Shown: positions 18,599 through 28,095, counted from the stretch's first letter. The stretch: DNA of 64,000 bases from CAWCJL01 sp963795775 (GCA_963795775.1 CAWCJL010000003.1:744001-808000), one strand, 5' to 3'. Program-made: numbers and translations. The notes: generated from the sequence alone by a model not told the origin.

Positions 18599-19519
18599 CT
18601 ACTCGCCAGCCCGACCCCGGTACACCTGCCAGAACTCCACAAAGGCAGCCAGGCGCGCCACCTGGAAGAAGTCCGTCGCGACCAGATACAGAATGCTGAC
18701 CACCACCCACCAGGCGTAGAGCGCGGTGCCGCTCACCACCGACTCGAATGGCAGCGGCGTAGCGGAAAAGACCATCGCAAGCACCACCAACGCCAGCTTT
18801 ACGATGCCGAGCACCAGGTTGATTTCGACCAGCTTCCCGGTGAGCGGGCCGAGCCGCAGGCTTGCCGCTATGCTGCTCGCGATGCCGCGATGCTCCAGCA
18901 CCGCGAGCAGCGGCGCGATCGCGAACACCCAGCTCAGCAAAGCCCACAGCGTGAACATGCCGAGCGATACGCAAATGACGAGCGCGAAATAGCCGACGAG
19001 GTTGGGCTCGGAGCTGAAGAGTGTGGCCCGGGCTGCCCAGCGCACGGCGCCATACCAGGCGAGCACGGATAACGAGAGCGCCGCGATGCGCACCAGTTGC
19101 AGCAGGATCAGCCGCGCCGGTGCAACCTGCGCACCCGGCGCCAGGGCGCGCAGCACAAAGCCGCGACCGATACCGGACGTCACGGCCCAGCCGATCGCCA
19201 GCAGCGGCGCCAGCCACGCGGCCAGGTGCACTGCGAGTGGCTCGATCGTGGCTACCGTATCCGCGATGGCCTGCACGGCCCCCATGGGGTCCTGCACAGA
19301 CAGGTTCTCGAGACCGGCCTGCGCTCCCATCACGGCAACAAGAATCCGTTTGCCCGCCGCGAACAGCAGCACCAGCGCAGGAATGCCGAAGATCCATCGC
19401 CACGCGAGTTCGCGCGCCAGCACGCCGGGTGCATGCCAGCACCGGCCGATGATATGCACCAGCGACTGCGTGCCCCGCAACTGCGCGCGATCGGTCGATG
19501 CTGCCGCCGAACTCTGCAT
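18599..19519 (-). CDS. Integral membrane protein of unknown function
   Basis: A 306-residue protein with about six hydrophobic segments, near residues 42-60, 95-115, 140-160, 175-205, 235-255 and 265-285 of the predicted product. There are no catalytic motifs I recognise. Its ATG overlaps the leuS stop by one base (TAATG), so it is probably translationally coupled to leuS. The function cannot be inferred from that pairing alone. Confidence 0.75.
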   Translation of the reverse strand: MQSSAAASTDRAQLRGTQSLVHIIGRCWHAPGVLARELAWRWIFGIPALVLLFAAGKRILVAVMGAQAGLENLSVQDPMGAVQAIADTVATIEPLAVHLAAWLAPLLAIGWAVTSGIGRGFVLRALAPGAQVAPARLILLQLVRIAALSLSVLAWYGAVRWAARATLFSSEPNLVGYFALVICVSLGMFTLWALLSWVFAIAPLLAVLEHRGIASSIAASLRLGPLTGKLVEINLVLGIVKLALVVLAMVFSATPLPFESVVSGTALYAWWVVVSILYLVATDFFQVARLAAFVEFWQVYRGRAGE

Positions 19520-22050
19520 TACCGCACCACGAGGTTGACCATCTTGCCCGGGACCACAATGACCTTGGCGACCTGTTTGCCGGCGAGCGCAGCCTGCACC
19601 TTCTCGTCCGCTAGGGCGGCGCGCTCCATCTCCCGCTGCGCGGCACCCGCGGCCACGCGGACGACAGAGCGCAGCTTCCCGTTGATCTGCACGGGCATCT
19701 CGCTCTCCTCTTCCCGCGCCAGCGCCTCATCGAAGCGCGGCCACGGATGGCGCAGAATCGAGGTCTCGCTGCCCATCTGCTCCCACAACTCCGCGGCAAG
19801 AAACGGCGCAAACGGCGCCAGCAAGAGCACCAGGGTGTTCAGCAGGGCCGCCGTGACCTGCGCGGGCACGGTGCCGTCGGCGATCTGCTCATCGGCCGCG
19901 GTCATCGCATTGACGAGTTCCATGATGGCCGCGATCGACGTGTTGAAGTGCCACCGCCCACCGAAGTCCTGCGTGATCTTGCGGATGGTCTGGTGCAGCT
20001 TGCGCAGCAGTTCCGCTGCCGCTCCGCCGGCCTGCAGCGGGGCGGTTCCCTGCTCCGCAGCACGGACCTGCGCTGCATGGCGCATCGCAAAACGATATAC
20101 ACGAGACAGAAAGCGGCTGATGCCTGCGACACCGTCCTCCTGCCAGTCCAGGTCGCGGTCTGGCGGCGCAGCAAACAGCGCGTACATGCGCGTGGCGTCC
20201 GCGCCGTAGCGGGCCACCATGTCGTCCGGCGACACCACGTTGCCTTTGGACTTCGACATCTTCGCGCCGTTCTTGATCACCATGCCCTGAGTGAAGAGGC
20301 GCTCCGCGGGTTCGTTGTTGCGGATCATGCCCAGGTCACGCATCACCTTGGTCCAGAAGCGCGAGTAGATCAGGTGCAGAATCGCGTGCTCTACGCCGCC
20401 GATGTACTGATCGATCGGAAACCAATATGCCACCGTGTTGCTATCGAATGGCGCACGGTTGTTGCGCGCATCAGTGTAGCGGTAGAAATACCAGGACGAA
20501 TCCACGAAAGTGTCCATGGTGTCGGTTTCACGCCGAGCCGGGCCACCGCACCTAGGGCACGTGGTGTTAACGAAGTCCGTCATCCGCGCGAGCGGCGAGC
20601 CGCCCTGCTGCGTGATCTCGACATTCTCCGGCAGCAGCACCGGAAGCTGCTCGTCCGGCACAGGCACAATGCCGTCTTTCGGGCAGTAGATCATCGGTAT
20701 CGGCGTACCCCAGTAGCGCTGGCGGCTCACGCCCCAGTCCTTCAGCCGAAAGGTCACGGTGGCTTCGCCGAATCCGTGCTGCGCGGCAAAGGCGGTCATG
20801 GCGTGCTTGGCTGTTTCGCAGCCCTGGCCCGTCCACTCCCCGGAGTTCACCAGCAAGCCCTCTTCCGAGGTGAAGGGCAGCGATCCATCTTCACCGGGCA
20901 CAGCCGGTTCCACCACGCGACGAATCTCCAATCCGTACTTGGTCGCAAACTCGAAGTCGCGCTCGTCGTGTGCGGGCACGGACATCACCGCGCCGGTGCC
21001 GTAGTCGAGCAGCACATAATTTGCCGCCCACACCGGCACGCGTTCATGCGTGAACGGATTGGTGGCGTACTGCCCGGTAAAGACGCCGTGCTTCTCAATG
21101 GCGCCCACGTCCCCGGCTTCGCGCGCCTGCTTCTGCTGATCAAGCAGCGCGGCGACCTCTGCCTGCAGCGTGGGGTTGCGCTCGGCCAGCGTGCGAATCA
21201 GCGGATGCTCCGGCGCAAGCTGCAGGCTGGTGGCGCCAAAGATCGTATCCACGCGCGTGGTAAACACCTTCACCGGCTCGGCCTGGCCTTCTACCGCGAA
21301 CGCAACCGTCGCGCCTTCGCTGCGGCCGATCCAGTTGCGCTGCATGGTGCGCACTTTCTCCGGCCAGCCATCGAGCTTGTCCAGTCCGTCGAGCAGTTCC
21401 TGTGCGTAGTCGGTAATGCGCAGGAACCACTGCTCCAGGTCGCGCTGCTCCACAATCGTGTCTTCGTGGCGCCAGCAGCAGCCGTCAATCACTTGCTCAT
21501 TCGCCAGCACCGTGGCGCATTCCGGGCACCAGTTCACCTTGCTCTGCTTGCGGTACGCCAGGCCGCGCTCATACATGCGCAGAAAGAACCACTGGTTCCA
21601 GCGGTAGTAGTCGGGCAGACACGTCGTGACCTCCGTCTGCCAGTCGTAGCTCAGGCCCAGCCGCTCCATCTGCCGGCGCATGTGCCGGATATTCGACAGC
21701 GTCCACTCGCGCGGCGGCGTATTGTTCTTGAGAGCGGCGTTCTCTGCGGGCAGACCGAAGGCGTCCCACCCCATGGGATGAAGCACGTTGTAGCCCTGCA
21801 TCCACATGTAGCGGGCCAGGGCGTCGCCAATGGAGTAGTTGCGTACGTGCCCCATGTGGAGCTGGCCGGAGGGATACGGCAGCATCTCCAGCACGTAATA
21901 CTTGGGCTTGCCGCTGGAAGGCGGCTCGGCCACATACAGGTCGGGCTGCGCGGCCCAGCGCTCCTGCCAGCGCGCCTCGATCTCGGCGGGGTTGTAGCGC
22001 ACTTCAGCGGCAGCGGATACGGTCTGTTCTGGCTTCTCGCTCACGGACAT
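19519..22050 (-). CDS. leuS: Leucyl-tRNA synthetase
   Basis: Class I aminoacyl-tRNA synthetase, 843 aa. The HIGH motif appears as HMGH in YPSGQLHMGHVRNY (about 57-70) and KMSKS as AKMSKSKGN. The editing domain region TRVDTIFGATSL and the zinc-type cysteines around NWCPECATVLANEQV are visible. It has a C-terminal anticodon-binding domain. The start MSVSEKPEQ precedes a short extension before the conserved YNPAEIEARWQERW. Confidence 0.97.
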   Translation of the reverse strand: MSVSEKPEQTVSAAAEVRYNPAEIEARWQERWAAQPDLYVAEPPSSGKPKYYVLEMLPYPSGQLHMGHVRNYSIGDALARYMWMQGYNVLHPMGWDAFGLPAENAALKNNTPPREWTLSNIRHMRRQMERLGLSYDWQTEVTTCLPDYYRWNQWFFLRMYERGLAYRKQSKVNWCPECATVLANEQVIDGCCWRHEDTIVEQRDLEQWFLRITDYAQELLDGLDKLDGWPEKVRTMQRNWIGRSEGATVAFAVEGQAEPVKVFTTRVDTIFGATSLQLAPEHPLIRTLAERNPTLQAEVAALLDQQKQAREAGDVGAIEKHGVFTGQYATNPFTHERVPVWAANYVLLDYGTGAVMSVPAHDERDFEFATKYGLEIRRVVEPAVPGEDGSLPFTSEEGLLVNSGEWTGQGCETAKHAMTAFAAQHGFGEATVTFRLKDWGVSRQRYWGTPIPMIYCPKDGIVPVPDEQLPVLLPENVEITQQGGSPLARMTDFVNTTCPRCGGPARRETDTMDTFVDSSWYFYRYTDARNNRAPFDSNTVAYWFPIDQYIGGVEHAILHLIYSRFWTKVMRDLGMIRNNEPAERLFTQGMVIKNGAKMSKSKGNVVSPDDMVARYGADATRMYALFAAPPDRDLDWQEDGVAGISRFLSRVYRFAMRHAAQVRAAEQGTAPLQAGGAAAELLRKLHQTIRKITQDFGGRWHFNTSIAAIMELVNAMTAADEQIADGTVPAQVTAALLNTLVLLLAPFAPFLAAELWEQMGSETSILRHPWPRFDEALAREEESEMPVQINGKLRSVVRVAAGAAQREMERAALADEKVQAALAGKQVAKVIVVPGKMVNLVVR

Positions 22051-22079
22051 CGTAAGGAGATTGTATCGTTCGCGGGAGC

Positions 22080-22976
22080 CTAACCCGCCGCCCGGACCGC
22101 GACCGCGCTACGGGCCGCGAGTGAGCGGAGCACGTTGACGTTGCGCTCCGTATCGCCGGGGTCGTCCACCGGGGTCTCCGCGATAAAGGCGCAGTGGGCG
22201 AACCGCGCATCGCGCAGCAGGCGGCGGAAGGCGCCGGCGCCGATGGTCCCCTCGCCGATATGCTCATGCCGGTCAAGCTTCGATCCGCGCGCCGCCTTGG
22301 CGTCGTTCATGTGCCAGACACGGACAGTGTCGAAGCCGATCAGGCGCTCAACCTCGGCCATGGTCTCCGCGTAGCCATCCGGCGTCACGATGTCATAGCC
22401 GGACACGTGAACGTGGCAGGTATCGAGGCATGCGCCTACCGGCGCAATGGAGCGGAGGCGGCTCACCAGTTCGCCCACCTGCTCGAAGCTGCCGCCGAGT
22501 GAGAACTCCGCACCGGCCGTGTTCTCGATCAGGATGCGGAAGCCGCAGCCCTCCAGGTTGAGGCCTGTGATAGCCTGCTGGATGGCATTCGCGACGTGCT
22601 CCATCCCCTGCTCGCGCGTGAGTCCGCGCCATGAACCGGGATGCAGGACCAGGTATTCCGCACCCAGCGCCAGCGCGCGCTCCACCTCGCCGCGAAAGCC
22701 CTGGATCGAGTTGCGGCGCACCTCCTCGGACTGGCTGGCGAGGTTGATCAGATAACTGGCGTGAATGACCAGCGGGCTCACGTCGTAGGTGTCGCGCAGC
22801 TCACGCATGCGCTCGCAGTGCTCGGCCGCGAGCTCGCTGGGGCGCCACATTCGCGGGCTTGAAGAGAAAATCTGAAACGTATTCGCGCCCACTTCATGCG
22901 CGCGTTCGGCGGCGCGGAAGACGCCCCCGGCAGTGGAGAGGTGGATGCCGATGCGTTGCCGCGGGAGGGGCGTCAC
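22080..22976 (-). CDS. nfo: Deoxyribonuclease IV (endonuclease IV, AP endonuclease)
   Basis: Zinc TIM-barrel AP endonuclease of base-excision repair, about 298 aa. It shows IGIHLSTAGGVFRAAERA, VIHASYLINLAS, LVLHPGS, IENTAGAE, CLDTCHVHVSGYD and VWHMNDAKAARGSKLDRHEHIGEG in family order, with the metal-binding His/Glu/Asp residues. The start is the GTG at 22976, whose GTGA overlaps the stop of the upstream kinase gene by four bases, indicating coupling. A longer frame reaching 23936 is the antiparallel shadow of the kinase. leuS lies 29 bases upstream of its stop on the opposite side of the order (leuS follows none). Confidence 0.93.
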   Translation of the reverse strand: MTPLPRQRIGIHLSTAGGVFRAAERAHEVGANTFQIFSSSPRMWRPSELAAEHCERMRELRDTYDVSPLVIHASYLINLASQSEEVRRNSIQGFRGEVERALALGAEYLVLHPGSWRGLTREQGMEHVANAIQQAITGLNLEGCGFRILIENTAGAEFSLGGSFEQVGELVSRLRSIAPVGACLDTCHVHVSGYDIVTPDGYAETMAEVERLIGFDTVRVWHMNDAKAARGSKLDRHEHIGEGTIGAGAFRRLLRDARFAHCAFIAETPVDDPGDTERNVNVLRSLAARSAVAVRAAG

Positions 22977-23893
22977 AGGGGCTCCCCGGGGAGCTGACGG
23001 GCCCGCCAGAGCGCGCCCTGCACCGGATCGACCGCCTCGAAGCGCAGTTCGGCCGCGGGCCGCAGCCGCCCCAGCTCGCCCAGAAAGGTCTGCCGCACCA
23101 GCGTGATGTTTTCGAGGACGCTGCCGGTGAAGGCGCAGCGCTCGGGGGCGCCGGGGTCCGCGGCGGCTACCTTGGCGAGTGCCAGTGCCGCATCCCCGGC
23201 CAGTTCGCGGCCGGCATTGCGCAGGATGGCCTGCGCCAGCGGATCGCCCGCGTGCCCAACCTGCGCGACGATGGGGGCAAGGTCGGCGAAGTCCGGCGGG
23301 AAGCTGGCGTGGGCGAGCTCGATGATGCGGTCGAGGTTCTCCGTACCCCAGTGGGCGGCGATGGCGTTCAGCAAACGCATCGGCTCGCCGCGATCGCGCG
23401 CGCGCAGCGAGGCGCGCAGGCCCTGGTGGCCAATCCAGTAGCCGGAACCTTCGTCGCCCAGGACGGGCCCCCACCCGCCTACATGGAGCAGCGCGCCGGA
23501 GCGGGTGCGTCCGAGGATGTTGGAGCCAGTGCCGGCGATGACCAGGACGCCGGCCCCGCCGGGAAACGCGGCATCGAGGGCGATCTCCGTATCGCCGCAG
23601 ACCTCCAGCTCGCCGGAGATGAGCGGCCCGAGGGTGTTCCAGACCCAGCCGTTGACGGTGCTTACCGTGCTTCCGGCAATGCCGACGCAGGTTGCGGTGA
23701 GGCTTCCGAGGGAGACGCCCGAGCCGGCCGTGACCGCATCGAGCAGGGTGCGGAGGTTCTGCTCTGCCTTCTGCGGTGAAACGCGAATGGTTTTGATACT
23801 GCCCGCGGTGGCGCGCGCCAGGATCGCGGTGTCGTCGGCGAGGGCTGCCTTGGTGCGGGTGCCACCCGCATCCAGGCCCAGATAGAAAGCCAT
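22973..23893 (-). CDS. BadF/BadG-type ATPase, N-acetylglucosamine kinase-like
   Basis: ASKHA-fold kinase of 306 aa. Phosphate-1 motif is LGLDAGGTRTKAALAD (about 5-20). The adenosine/phosphate-2 region shows VLVIAGTGSNILGR (about 117) and GWGPVLGDEGSGYWIG (about 140). Proteins of this layout phosphorylate N-acetylglucosamine or related amino sugars during cell-wall recycling, or act as activator ATPases; the short single-domain form fits a sugar kinase. It is coupled to nfo by a 4-base overlap, with no obvious functional link. Confidence 0.85.
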   Translation of the reverse strand: MAFYLGLDAGGTRTKAALADDTAILARATAGSIKTIRVSPQKAEQNLRTLLDAVTAGSGVSLGSLTATCVGIAGSTVSTVNGWVWNTLGPLISGELEVCGDTEIALDAAFPGGAGVLVIAGTGSNILGRTRSGALLHVGGWGPVLGDEGSGYWIGHQGLRASLRARDRGEPMRLLNAIAAHWGTENLDRIIELAHASFPPDFADLAPIVAQVGHAGDPLAQAILRNAGRELAGDAALALAKVAAADPGAPERCAFTGSVLENITLVRQTFLGELGRLRPAAELRFEAVDPVQGALWRARQLPGEPL

Positions 23894-23958
23894 GCCGCTC
23901 CATGATAGCCGCTGGCAAGCAGGAGAAGCCGGGCACCCCCTCCCCCGGTCTTTTTGGC

Positions 23959-24054
23959 TAAAGTCCTCTTGCGCAAGGACTTAGGCCAGGGGTGTCCGGG
24001 TAAAGTCCTCCAACAAAAGACTTACGGCGTAAAGTCCTCTGCTGAAAGGACTTA
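23959..24054. repeat. Three spaced palindromic AAAGTCC hairpin repeats
   Basis: Units at 23959-23983, 24001-24024 and 24030-24054. Each reads TAAAGTCCTC, a 5-8 base centre, then (A)GGACTTA or AAGACTTA, so each can form a small hairpin. Spacers are 17 and 5 bases. The arms are conserved while the centres differ, which suggests the stem is what is kept. Confidence 0.8.
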
Positions 24055-24131
24055 GCTGGAAGCTTTAGAGGGCGATGGGAGAATCTCCTATTTCTATTGT
24101 GGCAGGTTGGGCGAATTAGTACGCCAGCGAT

Positions 24132-24309
24132 CAGGGGTCAGGGGTCAGGGGTGAAGCGGAAGACGGAGAAGCAGGTCCCTCGGCTGCGCTCGGGATGACA
24201 GCGAAAACGCATCGACTCGCGGCGCTCGCTCAGGGGGAAGCGGAAAACCGAGAAGCAGATCCCTCGGGCTGCGCTCGGGATGACATGGGTGGCTGCGCTC
24301 GGGATGACA
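24132..24309 (+). repeat. CAGGGGT array plus REP-like units
   Basis: Three CAGGGGT units (24132-24152) are followed by two about 50-base related units, 24152-24200 and 24236-24285. Both have the pattern GAAGCGGAA..C.GAGAAGCAG.TCCCTCGG and end CGCTCGGGATGACA. A partial third copy is at 24291-24309. The same order, G-rich array then REP core, recurs at 55606-55755. Confidence 0.75.
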
Positions 24310-24358
24310 ACGAAACGTAGGTGCTTCGGCTTCGCCGCTCGCTCCGGATGACAAAAGT

Positions 24359-24382
24359 AAAGGGCGGCCGGGGCCGCCCTTT
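24359..24382 (-). terminator. Terminator hairpin of the TonB-receptor gene
   Basis: An 11-bp perfect inverted repeat AAAGGGCGGCC/GGCCGCCCTTT about 30 bases beyond the receptor stop. The AAA/TTT ends give a short U run (TTTACTTTTG) on the minus strand. The repeat is symmetrical enough to act in both directions. Confidence 0.75.
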
Positions 24383-24397
24383 GTGCCATGCAACAGT

Positions 24398-24425
24398 TTA
24401 GAAGGTGATTCTTAGAAGGTGATTC
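24398..24425. repeat. 14-bp tandem duplication over the receptor stop codon
   Basis: TTAGAAGGTGATTC occurs twice in direct contact (24398-24411 and 24412-24425). On the coding strand the unit encodes the last residues ITF and the stop; the second copy lies after the first stop and does not change the protein. Confidence 0.85.
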
Positions 24426-27400
24426 GACCCGTGATCTGCAGATTGCGGGGTGTGGTCACGGTCGAAGTAGGAATGCCGAAGTTGTTGTCGTTCGGATTCA
24501 GGTCTCCCGGAATCGCGAACGCGTGACGGTTGAAGGCGTTGAGGAACTCACCCTTCAGTACGAAGTTGACTCCCTCTTTGATCGGAAAGTTCTTCAGGAT
24601 GCTGAGGTCTTCGTTGTAGTAGCCCTGGGTACGGACTTCGCCTTCGACACGCGGAACATCGCCAAAGACGTACGTGCCGTTCGGACGTGTGCCTCGGTAG
24701 GTGTTCTGATTCGGGTCGAAGAAGGCGCCGTTGACCGGATCACGATCAATGGTCGGGGCGAAGTAGCTGTTGACGTTGTCGTCGGTGACGCCGCTGTTTC
24801 CATTGCCCAGCGGATTGAGGTGGCCTCTGAGATAGGCGGGGCTGGCGAAGCTCCGTCCAGGCACTCGGCTGTAATAGAACGAGTTCTGGAAGCCAGGAGC
24901 GCCGGTAGCGCAGCAGAAGGAGATCGGCTGACCCGACTCGTACCGCAGCACGCCACCGATGTCCCAACCACCAAGGAGAGTACCCGCGATGCCGCTATTC
25001 ATCCACTTGCGGCCTTTTCCGAAGGGCAACTGATATAGCGGACTGATCACAAACGTATTGCGGATGTCCTGCGCACTGATGGCCTTCTCCATGTGCAGGT
25101 TGAAGGGATTCTGGACCTGCGATACCGCCACACCGTTGTTGGGCAGGGCGCTATCCGCGTCGGTGAGGTCCTTCGCCCAGGTGTACGAGACCTGCAACGT
25201 CAGGCCATTGCGGTACTGGCGCGCGAGGGAGACCAGGAGGGCGTTGTAGGTGGACATGCCCACATTCTGGAGGCAGCATCCACTATCGATGTAGTCGTAC
25301 TGCGGGAAGGGACGCAGGGCACGCTGGAGCTGCACACCAGGACCCCAGGTCTGCAAGAAGCCGGTATAGGGCGAACCCACGCCAGCGGTGTTCCCGACGA
25401 ACGGTGCCGAGAGCTGATCGCCGAGAGCGAAGTCGTTGAGGGAGATGTTGTTGATGTTCTGTACGTTGGAGCGGAGGTTCTGCGCCTTGTTGCCGAGATA
25501 GCCAACGGACAGGATGAGATCCTGAGCGACCTGCTGCTGCATCTGCAGGCTCCACTCATACACGGCCGCGGGCTTTCCGTACTGGGGCATGATGTAAGAC
25601 CCAGCGACGGGCTGACCGTTGAAGAATCCTGGCCGGAGATCAGGTGGCTGCTGATAGCCAGGGTAGCCGTTGTCGATGTTGAAAGCGGGCGAGAACCCAT
25701 CCTGACTTACGAACGAGGGTGCAACCTTGTATCCCTGGTCCATGCTGCCACCGAAGTCCGAGTACTGCAGCGGACCGTAGAAGATTGCGCCGCCGCCCCG
25801 GAAGACCGTCTTGCCATTGGTATTAGCCGGTGAGTAAGCGAAGCCAATGCGCGGAGCGATATCCTTGAAGTAAGTATCCGCCCACCGCGTATTGCAGTGA
25901 CAGGTGGTGCCGAAGACCAGTGCGCCGGGGATACCGTAGGCCGGATCGACGGCGGTCGGACTGAAGTTGGAGGTGGCGTTGTGTGCCTCCTGGCGAGGCA
26001 CGTCAACGTCGTAACGTACGCCAAGATTGAGTGTCAGCGTGTTGCTGACCTTCAGATTATCCTGCAAGTAACCCGCGATATAGAACGACGTCCAGCGCGG
26101 CTTTTCCGAATAAAGGCCCGGGCCGAAGTTCCCGCCCGAAGCAGCACCCAAAAGGAAACTGGCGAAACCATTACCGCCGAGCTGGTTCTGCGTCGGGTCC
26201 GAAGTGGTCTGCACATTGGAGAAATTCAGAGACGGGCTTGGATTGTTGATCGGCGAGTACTGCTGGATGCGATAATCCACACCCGTCTGTATGCTGTGTC
26301 TCCCCTTCTCGATATTGACGCTGTCAAAGACGCGGATGCCGTTATCGACGTTGTCATCGTTCTGGGCCGGATTGCCCAGGTTGACGATGCCATTTCCCGT
26401 GGTCACTTGCGGGAAGTTGAACGACTGCGGCGAGTTCGCAAGCCCGAATTTCTGGGCGTAATCCACGGCATTGAAGATCGGGAAGGCGTAATTGACGCTA
26501 TTGGAGCGGTTGTAGCCGACGATCAGGTGATTCAACATCGTTGGCGAAAGGGTGTAGTCCCAACCGATACGAATGAAGTGAGTAGTGAAGTCCTGCTTCC
26601 AGGTGTTGGGGTCCTGAGGATAGGGCAGGAGCGGGTTGCCACCTGAGGTGCGATTGTTTTCGCGCGAACTGTAGGAGAAGAACAGCTTGTTCTTCTGCGT
26701 GGGGTTCGCATCGATCCGAATCGTCATGGTTGTGTTGTTGAGAGGAATGGTGCTCGGGAAGTCGAAGTTATTGAATTGGCTGCTATTCGTAGGTGGCGGA
26801 TAGAAGTTCAGGAAATTCTTTGCCACTGCGCTGAAGCGAGGCGCGGGAATGATATTCCCTGGAAACTGCGTACGGCAGGTGGCGCTGGAGCCGTTGGGCA
26901 GGGCCACTGTCCTCTGGGTGGCGGGATCGAAGATTTCACCCTGGTAAATCGGTGTGCCATCGCACGGGTTGGTGCCGATACTGGGCAGGTCCGTACGATA
27001 GATCGCGGTAGAGGAGAAGTCCCCGTTGCGCATTGCGACGGTGGGCACGGTGCTGATCTGCGTGGCGCCAAGTTTCTGCTGGAACTGCTCCCACGAGAAG
27101 AAGAAAAAGAGCTTGTCCTTACCGTTGTACAGGTGGGGTATGCTGACAGGCCCACCGAGGCTGCCGCCGTAGTCGAACTGCTTGTCGCTCGGCGTTCTGT
27201 AGGTGTTACGGCAAGCGGGCGTGTTGTTTGCGCCGGAGCAGTTGAGAGCCTTCAGCCCGTTATTGAACCAGGTGTTGGCGTCCATAGCTTCATTGCGGGT
27301 GATGTCAAAGACAGTACCGTGGAAGCTGTTGGTGCCTGATTTGGTCACGAAGTTTTCAAAGCCGCCAGTCGAGCGCCCATATTGCGCCTCTGGGATGGCG

Positions 27401-28095
27401 GTGGTGATACGGAACTCCTGAAGGGCTTCCACAGAGGGGCCTTCTTCGTCGAAGGAGGAGCCGTTTTCGCTGCGCTGCTGGTCGGCGCCGTCGAGAAGGA
27501 CCTCGTTGCCGTACTCCTGGCCGCCGGAGATTTTGGAGAGAAAGATACCGTTGTTGCTGTTGGCGGTTCCGGGACCGGTGGTGCCGGGCAGCAGGAACTC
27601 AAACGCCTCGGAAGAACGGAGCGCGCCGACGCCGCCCAGCGCAAGGGGAAGCTGGACGATTTGCCGGCTCTGCACCGTGCCGCCCACATCGGACGACTGT
27701 GTCTGGACGGTGGGCGCACTGGCGTCGACCGTGACGGTGGTGGCTTCCGTGCCGATGGCCATAATGATGTTGAGCGAACTGGTCGTGCCCAGGGTGACCA
27801 GAACACCCGTTTGCACGTTCTTCTGAAAGCCCTGCTTGGTGACGGTCACGTCGTACTTGCCCAAGGGCAATTCCGTGAAGCGGTAGCTGCCCGCCGAAGT
27901 GGATTGGGTATTGACAGCTACGCCGCTGGCCTCGTTGGTGGCGCTAACGGCGGCGTCGGGAATGGCTGCGCCGGAAGAATCTGTGATGTTGCCCGCGAGT
28001 GATCCACGAACGGTCTGCGCCCATGCGCCTATGCCTGACAGGCCTAGTAAACACACCAAGACCGTCAGGAATCGATACTGCCTGCTGCTGCTCAT
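24412..28095 (-). CDS. Oar-like TonB-dependent receptor with carboxypeptidase-regulatory domain
   Basis: Predicted outer-membrane transporter of about 1227 aa. It has a signal peptide (about 1-27, ending AWAQ) and an N-terminal CarboxypepD_reg domain (about 30-110, GNITDSSGAAIPDAAVSATNEASG). A plug-like region follows (about 110-260, LLDGADQQRSENG, AQYGRSTGGFENFVTKSGTN), then a long beta-barrel ending in the aromatic residue F (LQITGRITF). This domain order is typical of the large acidobacterial receptor family linked to uptake of plant polymers, but the ligand is unknown. GGAGG lies 5 bases before ATG 28095, which decides the start over a TTG at 28107. A promoter candidate is at 28270-28299. 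Confidence 0.93.
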   Translation of the reverse strand: MSSSRQYRFLTVLVCLLGLSGIGAWAQTVRGSLAGNITDSSGAAIPDAAVSATNEASGVAVNTQSTSAGSYRFTELPLGKYDVTVTKQGFQKNVQTGVLVTLGTTSSLNIIMAIGTEATTVTVDASAPTVQTQSSDVGGTVQSRQIVQLPLALGGVGALRSSEAFEFLLPGTTGPGTANSNNGIFLSKISGGQEYGNEVLLDGADQQRSENGSSFDEEGPSVEALQEFRITTAIPEAQYGRSTGGFENFVTKSGTNSFHGTVFDITRNEAMDANTWFNNGLKALNCSGANNTPACRNTYRTPSDKQFDYGGSLGGPVSIPHLYNGKDKLFFFFSWEQFQQKLGATQISTVPTVAMRNGDFSSTAIYRTDLPSIGTNPCDGTPIYQGEIFDPATQRTVALPNGSSATCRTQFPGNIIPAPRFSAVAKNFLNFYPPPTNSSQFNNFDFPSTIPLNNTTMTIRIDANPTQKNKLFFSYSSRENNRTSGGNPLLPYPQDPNTWKQDFTTHFIRIGWDYTLSPTMLNHLIVGYNRSNSVNYAFPIFNAVDYAQKFGLANSPQSFNFPQVTTGNGIVNLGNPAQNDDNVDNGIRVFDSVNIEKGRHSIQTGVDYRIQQYSPINNPSPSLNFSNVQTTSDPTQNQLGGNGFASFLLGAASGGNFGPGLYSEKPRWTSFYIAGYLQDNLKVSNTLTLNLGVRYDVDVPRQEAHNATSNFSPTAVDPAYGIPGALVFGTTCHCNTRWADTYFKDIAPRIGFAYSPANTNGKTVFRGGGAIFYGPLQYSDFGGSMDQGYKVAPSFVSQDGFSPAFNIDNGYPGYQQPPDLRPGFFNGQPVAGSYIMPQYGKPAAVYEWSLQMQQQVAQDLILSVGYLGNKAQNLRSNVQNINNISLNDFALGDQLSAPFVGNTAGVGSPYTGFLQTWGPGVQLQRALRPFPQYDYIDSGCCLQNVGMSTYNALLVSLARQYRNGLTLQVSYTWAKDLTDADSALPNNGVAVSQVQNPFNLHMEKAISAQDIRNTFVISPLYQLPFGKGRKWMNSGIAGTLLGGWDIGGVLRYESGQPISFCCATGAPGFQNSFYYSRVPGRSFASPAYLRGHLNPLGNGNSGVTDDNVNSYFAPTIDRDPVNGAFFDPNQNTYRGTRPNGTYVFGDVPRVEGEVRTQGYYNEDLSILKNFPIKEGVNFVLKGEFLNAFNRHAFAIPGDLNPNDNNFGIPTSTVTTPRNLQITGRITF

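Larger units (their letters stand above)
23894..24411. other. Repeat-rich intergenic region
   Basis: 518 bases between the kinase and the TonB-receptor gene ends. It holds three AAAGTCC hairpin repeats (23959-24054), a short CAGGGGT array with REP-like units (24132-24309), the receptor terminator (24359-24382) and one half of a 14-bp duplication. I find no gene. Confidence 0.75.

Noticed and set aside
19747..22083. A 778-codon open frame antisense to leuS
   Set aside because: Low-complexity His/Arg/Gly/Val-rich translation; a shadow of a high-GC coding strand. leuS is certain.
23959..24054. CRISPR array
   Set aside because: Only three palindromic units, with spacers of 17 and 5 bases and no cas gene.
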